A stretch of DNA of 64,000 nt from Dehalococcoidia bacterium. Lineage in GTDB: Bacteria > Chloroflexota > Dehalococcoidia > CAUJGQ01. The notes under the pieces were generated by a model, which saw only the letters and a program-made list of their open reading frames with translations, was not told where the DNA came from and did not search any database. Shown here piece after piece: positions 61,267 to 64,000 of this stretch (position 1 is its first letter; every line of letters begins with the position of its first letter). A program made the position numbers and the translations under genes. The stretch lies in contig DATGEL010000043.1 in assembly GCA_035310145.1 (NCBI GenBank), forward strand, positions 22,217 through 86,216, written 5' to 3'.

Positions 61267-61983
61267 TCAGAGCGGCTTGTACAGGACACCCGGCATCGTC
61301 TTCGGCCACCACGCTGGCGGTACCAGAAAATGCTTGAGGTGGGCGCGGTCGGCCTCGATCTGCGCCAGGTGCGCCGCCTTCGCCTCGGCCAGCGCCGCCC
61401 GCTCGGCCTCCGTGTCCGGCGTCCAGGCGGGGCCCAGGACAAACGCCGGCTCGGGCTGCATGATACCGGTGGGGGTCGCCACCGCCACCGATACGAGTTC
61501 GGGCACGCGGCGCAGCTCGCAGGCGAGCCACGTCAGCAGCTGGCGCTGGCCGTCCGTGCGCGCGGCCTCGGTGTAGGGCACGTCCATCGCCGCCGCGTCG
61601 TGGCGGTCGAACGCCTCAAGCCGATCCAGCACCTGGCGCAGCTCGTCCACGAACGGCCGCACCGCCGCCGTGAGCGCCCGGTAATGGTCGCTGAACTCGG
61701 CGAAAAACACCTCACGCGCGGCGATGGCCGCCGCGATCCGCTGCGCCTTCGCCTCGGCGCGCTCGGCCGCGACGAACGCCGCGCGTTCGGCGTCCCACCG
61801 CGCCATCTCCGCGGCCAGGTGCGCCGCCCGCTGCTTCGCACGGCGCTCCGCCTGCTCGGTGCCCGCACGGCGTTCCTCCGGCAAGCCGGCGTAAAACGCC
61901 GCCTCGCGCAGCGCCGCCTGCTGCTGCTCCTCCGCGTGGAAGCGGGCCTCTTCGCTGTCGATCTGCGGCTTCGCGCTCGTCAT
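61267..61983 (-). CDS. Coiled-coil protein of the element
   Basis: The product is 238 aa from ATG 61983, overlapping the previous gene by 4 bp. Residues 10-110 are a long Ala/Glu/Arg coiled coil (EEARFHAEEQQQAALREAAF, AERRAKQRAAHLAAEMARWD). The C-terminal part is more mixed (VATPTGIMQPEPAFVLGPAW, TPDTEAERAALAEAKAAHLA). No domain is recognised. A scaffold-like or head/tail accessory role is possible. Confidence 0.65.
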   Translation of the reverse strand: MTSAKPQIDSEEARFHAEEQQQAALREAAFYAGLPEERRAGTEQAERRAKQRAAHLAAEMARWDAERAAFVAAERAEAKAQRIAAAIAAREVFFAEFSDHYRALTAAVRPFVDELRQVLDRLEAFDRHDAAAMDVPYTEAARTDGQRQLLTWLACELRRVPELVSVAVATPTGIMQPEPAFVLGPAWTPDTEAERAALAEAKAAHLAQIEADRAHLKHFLVPPAWWPKTMPGVLYKPL

Positions 61984-62336
61984 TGCCAGCCGTCCCGCAG
62001 ATCGCGCACCGGGCGCACGTCCATCAACTCCCGCATCGCCTCGCCCCGCGGCTGGCAGCCCGGCGCCTTCCTCGCCGACGCTTGGTGGGGCGGCAGCGGC
62101 AGCGGCCGCCCCCCCGCACGCTGCTCGCGACGCATCTGCGCGGCGCGCACCTTGAGAAAGGCGGGCAGCGGGTGCTGCCCGGCAAACGGCGTCGGCTCCG
62201 GCTCTGGCTCCGCCTTGCGCGCGGGCGCGGGCACGGTGTAGCGCGCGACGTGCGTTTCCGTGCGGGCCACCACGCGTCCCGCCTTCATCACGTACTGGAC
62301 ATCGACCACCTGGCCGCTCGGATTCCGCATCAGCAC
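61980..62336 (-). CDS. Small element protein of unknown function
   Basis: GTG 62336, with AAGGAAG seven bases upstream, gives 118 aa. It begins NPSGQVVDVQYVMKAGRVVA (beta-hairpin-like) and has a Pro/Glu-rich linker (PAPARKAEPEPEPTPFAGQH) and a basic tail. The N-terminus resembles amidohydrolase-like or neck-protein strands, but no assignment is justified. The 4-bp overlap with the next gene shows coupling. Confidence 0.55.
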   Translation of the reverse strand: MLMRNPSGQVVDVQYVMKAGRVVARTETHVARYTVPAPARKAEPEPEPTPFAGQHPLPAFLKVRAAQMRREQRAGGRPLPLPPHQASARKAPGCQPRGEAMRELMDVRPVRDLRDGWQ

Positions 62337-62340
62337 GGCG

Positions 62341-62502
62341 CTACTTCCTTTCCTTCAGATGCTCGAAGCCGCCCAGCTCGGCGGCGTTGCCGCCTTGACA
62401 GGGCCCGCTCAGGTCTGCGGCGGCGAGCATCGCCCCGCATCGCCGGCACTGGTATGGCCCCACGGCATTGCCGCTTGTGGGTCTGATCGCATCATGCGCC
62501 AT
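62341..62502 (-). CDS. Small zinc-finger protein
   Basis: ATG 62502 (MAHDAIRPTSGNAVGPYQCR), with GGGAGG upstream, gives 53 aa. It contains YQCRRCGAMLAAADLSGPC, a C-x-x-C plus distal Cys with a nearby His (GGFEHLKERK). It overlaps the end of the SSB-like gene by 11 bp. Small zinc ribbons of this kind often bind DNA or proteins in phages. Confidence 0.6.
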   Translation of the reverse strand: MAHDAIRPTSGNAVGPYQCRRCGAMLAAADLSGPCQGGNAAELGGFEHLKERK

Positions 62503-62860
62503 TGCTCGCACCCTCCCATCCAACCTTCGGCGCCGGTGTCACGATCGCGGCCTCCGCGACGTGAATCCGCACGGCGCAGTGGTCCACCCCGCCGATCTCG
62601 CCGCGCCGATGTTCGAGCCGGCCGGCGGCGCGGACGACGGCCCCGATACGCAGCCGCGGCGCCAGGCGCTCGGCCGCCGCGCCGTACAGCCAGAGCTCGA
62701 GCCACTGTGCCGCCTTGTTCGCCGGCTGCCGGTCATCGAGCACCGTGCCGATCGCCCGGCAGCTCGCCGGCCGCTCGCCCGCCGGGCGAAACGTCGCGTC
62801 GCGTTCGAGGCGCAGCGTCGCCACCGCCGCAATGCCGCGGCGCCCCGTCTCCGTCGTCAT
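62492..62860 (-). CDS. SSB-like OB-fold protein
   Basis: ATG 62860, with GAGGAAACGG upstream, gives 122 aa. The strand order RAIGTVLDDRQPANKAAQWL, ELWLYGAAAERLAPRLRIGA and VVRAAGRLEHRRGEIGGVDH follows the OB-fold of single-stranded-DNA-binding proteins (aromatic W-L-E-L-W, G-x-x-V-R-A-x-G-R). It lacks the acidic C-terminal tip. It likely binds ssDNA in element replication or recombination. It is coupled to the next gene upstream by 4 bp. Confidence 0.6.
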   Translation of the reverse strand: MTTETGRRGIAAVATLRLERDATFRPAGERPASCRAIGTVLDDRQPANKAAQWLELWLYGAAAERLAPRLRIGAVVRAAGRLEHRRGEIGGVDHCAVRIHVAEAAIVTPAPKVGWEGASNGA

Positions 62861-63039
62861 GCCCGTTTCCTCACAGGTTGCGCCTGCTTGGCGCTGGCTG
62901 TACGGCGCGGCGCCACCAGATCGAGGTGCTGGTGTGCCAGCGGCCGGCGACGTTTCGGCGGCGGCGGCGGGTATTCCTCCGCATGCACGGCGGCAAGAAT
63001 GGCGCGCGTCTGCGCGGCGAGCGTCGGGCGGCGGTTCAT
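62857..63039 (-). CDS. Small basic protein
   Basis: ATG 63039 gives 60 aa (MNRRPTLAAQTRAILAAVHA, then EYPPPPPKRRRPLAHQHLD). A polyproline run and clustered Arg/Lys suggest a nucleic-acid or partner-binding peptide. It overlaps the SSB-like gene by 4 bp and the previous gene's stop by 4 bp. There is no known domain. Confidence 0.55.
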   Translation of the reverse strand: MNRRPTLAAQTRAILAAVHAEEYPPPPPKRRRPLAHQHLDLVAPRRTASAKQAQPVRKRA

Positions 63040-63461
63040 GCGCTGTGCCTCCGACGTGCGCGAATGCGCCGCTCGATGCCAGCGACCCAGCAATCGATGG
63101 CGTAGTCCTCGGGATGGCGGTAGCCCTTGCGCCGCCAGCGCCACGCCGGATGGTGGCCGTAGCACAGCGTCTGGCCGTGCATGGGCGCACGCGGGCACGG
63201 CGCCCCGGCCTTCGTCGTGGCCGTACAACGCGGCGCCGTGCGCACGCCGGGCGTGTAGGCGCCGACGTACTGCAGCTCGTAGCCGTCCTGGTACGGCGAA
63301 TCCGGCCGGTGGCAGTGGGCCGCGTAGTGGCCGAGCGATTCGCCGGGCGCAGGCTGCCGCCCGGCGAGGCCGTGCGTGTGCCACGCCTGGCAGTAGGCGC
63401 ACCAGACCGAGACGCAGCAGGCGCCGTGGCGGGCGGAGATGGCGGGCAGCGTGGGCGCCAT
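63036..63461 (-). CDS. Cys/His-rich element protein
   Basis: ATG 63461 gives 141 aa and shares its A with the stop of the upstream gene. Motifs are CCVSVWCAYCQAWHTHGLAG, CTATTKAGAPCPRAPMHGQT and LCYGHHPAWRW, two potential zinc sites. The second has the G-x-P-C...C-x-x-H pattern also seen in the 60672 protein, so the two may be paralogous. A role in DNA binding is possible; function is unknown. Confidence 0.6.
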   Translation of the reverse strand: MAPTLPAISARHGACCVSVWCAYCQAWHTHGLAGRQPAPGESLGHYAAHCHRPDSPYQDGYELQYVGAYTPGVRTAPRCTATTKAGAPCPRAPMHGQTLCYGHHPAWRWRRKGYRHPEDYAIDCWVAGIERRIRARRRHSA

Positions 63462-64000
63462 CAGTCGCCTCCCGCCGCCGCGCCCGCCGGAGCGTCCTCG
63501 CGCACGGCGTAGCCGCTGAGCGTGCCGCACGCCTCGCAGACCCAGCAGCCGGCGCCGTCCCAGAGCAGGTAGCCGTCGCAGTCCGGCTCAGCACAGCGTT
63601 GCGACGTGCGCACGCGGCGCATGGGCGTCACGTTCGGCGGCTCGTCTGAAGCGGAATTTTTCCACCCCTGGCCGTCTGAATGGGAAAAATTCCCAGTATA
63701 GATACGACTATCGACACAGTCGGCGGCGTCCGGCCCTTCGCCGTCTGAATGGGAATTTTTCCCATTCAGCGGTTGCTCGTCCACCACGGCGTTGCAGCCG
63801 CGGCAAACCCAGCCGCGTTCGGCCTCGTCGCCGCAGTGCGGGCACGCGGGCTTCGGGCGCCCAGTGCCCGGTTTGCGTTTGCGCTCCAGGTCCAGCGCCG
63901 CGAACCGCTGGAGGCGGTCGGCGACGGTCGCGCCGCCGTCGGCAAACCCGGCGCGCAGCTCGGAGCGCCACTCGCCGGTTTCCGGGTCAACGGTGCGCGT
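63461..64000 (-). CDS. Double zinc-ribbon element protein, C-terminal part (runs off the window)
   Basis: The frame is open from the window end to a TGA at 63461-63463, giving at least 179 residues; the start is outside. The N-terminal visible part reads DPETGEWRSELRAGFADGGA and VADRLQRFAALDLERKRKPG. A zinc ribbon follows (KPACPHCGDEAERGWVCRGC). Then comes a repeated peptide (GKNSHSDGEG, GNFSHSDGQG, KNSASDE) and a second ribbon (QRCAEPDCDGYLLWDGAGCW, VCEACGT). The repeats are encoded by palindromic DNA. An internal GTG at 63787 is not the start, because the frame and the zinc ribbon continue upstream. Confidence 0.7.
   Translation of the reverse strand, partial: TRTVDPETGEWRSELRAGFADGGATVADRLQRFAALDLERKRKPGTGRPKPACPHCGDEAERGWVCRGCNAVVDEQPLNGKNSHSDGEGPDAADCVDSRIYTGNFSHSDGQGWKNSASDEPPNVTPMRRVRTSQRCAEPDCDGYLLWDGAGCWVCEACGTLSGYAVREDAPAGAAAGGD
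63643..63770. repeat. Three GTCTGAA-GGAATTTTTCC dyad copies inside a gene
   Basis: Copies begin at 63643 (GTCTGAAGCGGAATTTTTCC), 63674 (GTCTGAATGGGAAAAATTCC) and 63742 (GTCTGAATGGGAATTTTTCC). The second and third are dyads (TGGGAAAAATTCCCA; AATGGGAATTTTTCCCATT). They are AT-rich islands in GC-rich DNA, encode the NSHSDG peptides, and look like binding sites or a small mobile repeat within a coding sequence. Confidence 0.75.

Larger units (their letters stand above)
51830..64000. mobile_element. Integrated element (prophage-like), left part
   Basis: The left edge is defined by the broken LLM gene. The element begins with its large serine recombinase and an excisionase-like HTH gene facing outward. 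It goes on with three small plus-strand genes, a palindrome array, and a run of densely packed minus-strand genes with 1-4 bp overlaps, including a phage tape-measure protein. Nearly all other genes lack homologs I recognise. No capsid, portal or terminase gene is in view, so prophage versus another integrative element cannot be decided. Confidence 0.8.

Noticed and set aside
63461..63787. 108-aa protein starting at 63787
   Set aside because: The frame continues to the window end and includes an upstream zinc ribbon. The start is outside the window.

Overview
The window is GC-rich (about 70 %) bacterial DNA. Its gene content includes LLM-class flavin oxidoreductases, a type III CoA-transferase, a fused electron-transfer flavoprotein, a Liv-type ABC importer, very large NB-ARC or LuxR regulators and a UGSC selenoprotein. 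This suggests a free-living aerobic bacterium, most likely Chloroflexota. That placement is inferred from gene repertoire only; there is no rRNA or other phylogenetic marker here.

Layout. 1-5.9 kb: the start of a large XRE/NB-ARC regulator, a membrane protein, a decayed retropepsin-like gene pair and two tandem-duplicated YbjQ-type proteins. 6.1-9.5 kb: a persulfide/sulfide-stress module (a CstB-like dioxygenase-rhodanese, an MFS transporter and a divergent ArsR-rhodanese sensor). 9.7-12.4 kb: an ABC exporter and a secreted protein. 12.4-20.2 kb: a long minus-strand mercury-resistance cluster. In transcription order it runs ArsR/CmtR-like repressor, MerF/T-like transporter, MerA, TlpA-like thioredoxin, CcdA-like protein, glutaredoxin-like protein, flavin-fold oxidase, MerR-family activator, a frameshifted MerB, a cytochrome P450 and a second MerB-like lyase. 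It has two recognisable control points, one before the transporter and one MerR-type 20-bp-spacer promoter before merB. 20.3-29.2 kb: tenA, an enoyl-CoA hydratase, a LuxR-type ATPase regulator, a secreted protein, a hydroxyacid dehydrogenase, an apbE remnant, and a two-component pair whose response regulator carries an internal deletion.

29.3-31 kb: a two-gene unit ending in a UGSC selenoprotein, read through an in-frame TGA followed by a 10-bp hairpin. 31-44.6 kb: housekeeping and catabolic genes (two LLM oxidoreductases, comB, murI-pyrF, a CaiB-type CoA-transferase, a CpaE-like ATPase, an etfBA fusion) and several small secreted or unknown proteins. 44.7-50.1 kb: a branched-chain-amino-acid-type ABC importer with a fused permease-ATPase. 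50.4-51.8 kb: a coiled-coil protein, an ABM-type monooxygenase and the 5' part of an LLM oxidoreductase gene.

51.83 kb to the window end: an integrated element inserted into that LLM gene. It carries a large serine recombinase at its very edge, an excisionase-like HTH protein, an operator/promoter region, three small plus-strand genes, an 820-bp stretch with a 61-66 bp periodic palindrome array, and a tight minus-strand block with a tape-measure protein, an SSB-like protein and many small zinc-binding proteins. The right end of the element is outside the window.

The chromosomal part is also peppered with short palindromic or G-rich/C-rich repeats between genes. The best candidates for new biology are the covarying palindrome array in the element, the UGSC selenoprotein unit and the unusual mercury/organomercurial operon.
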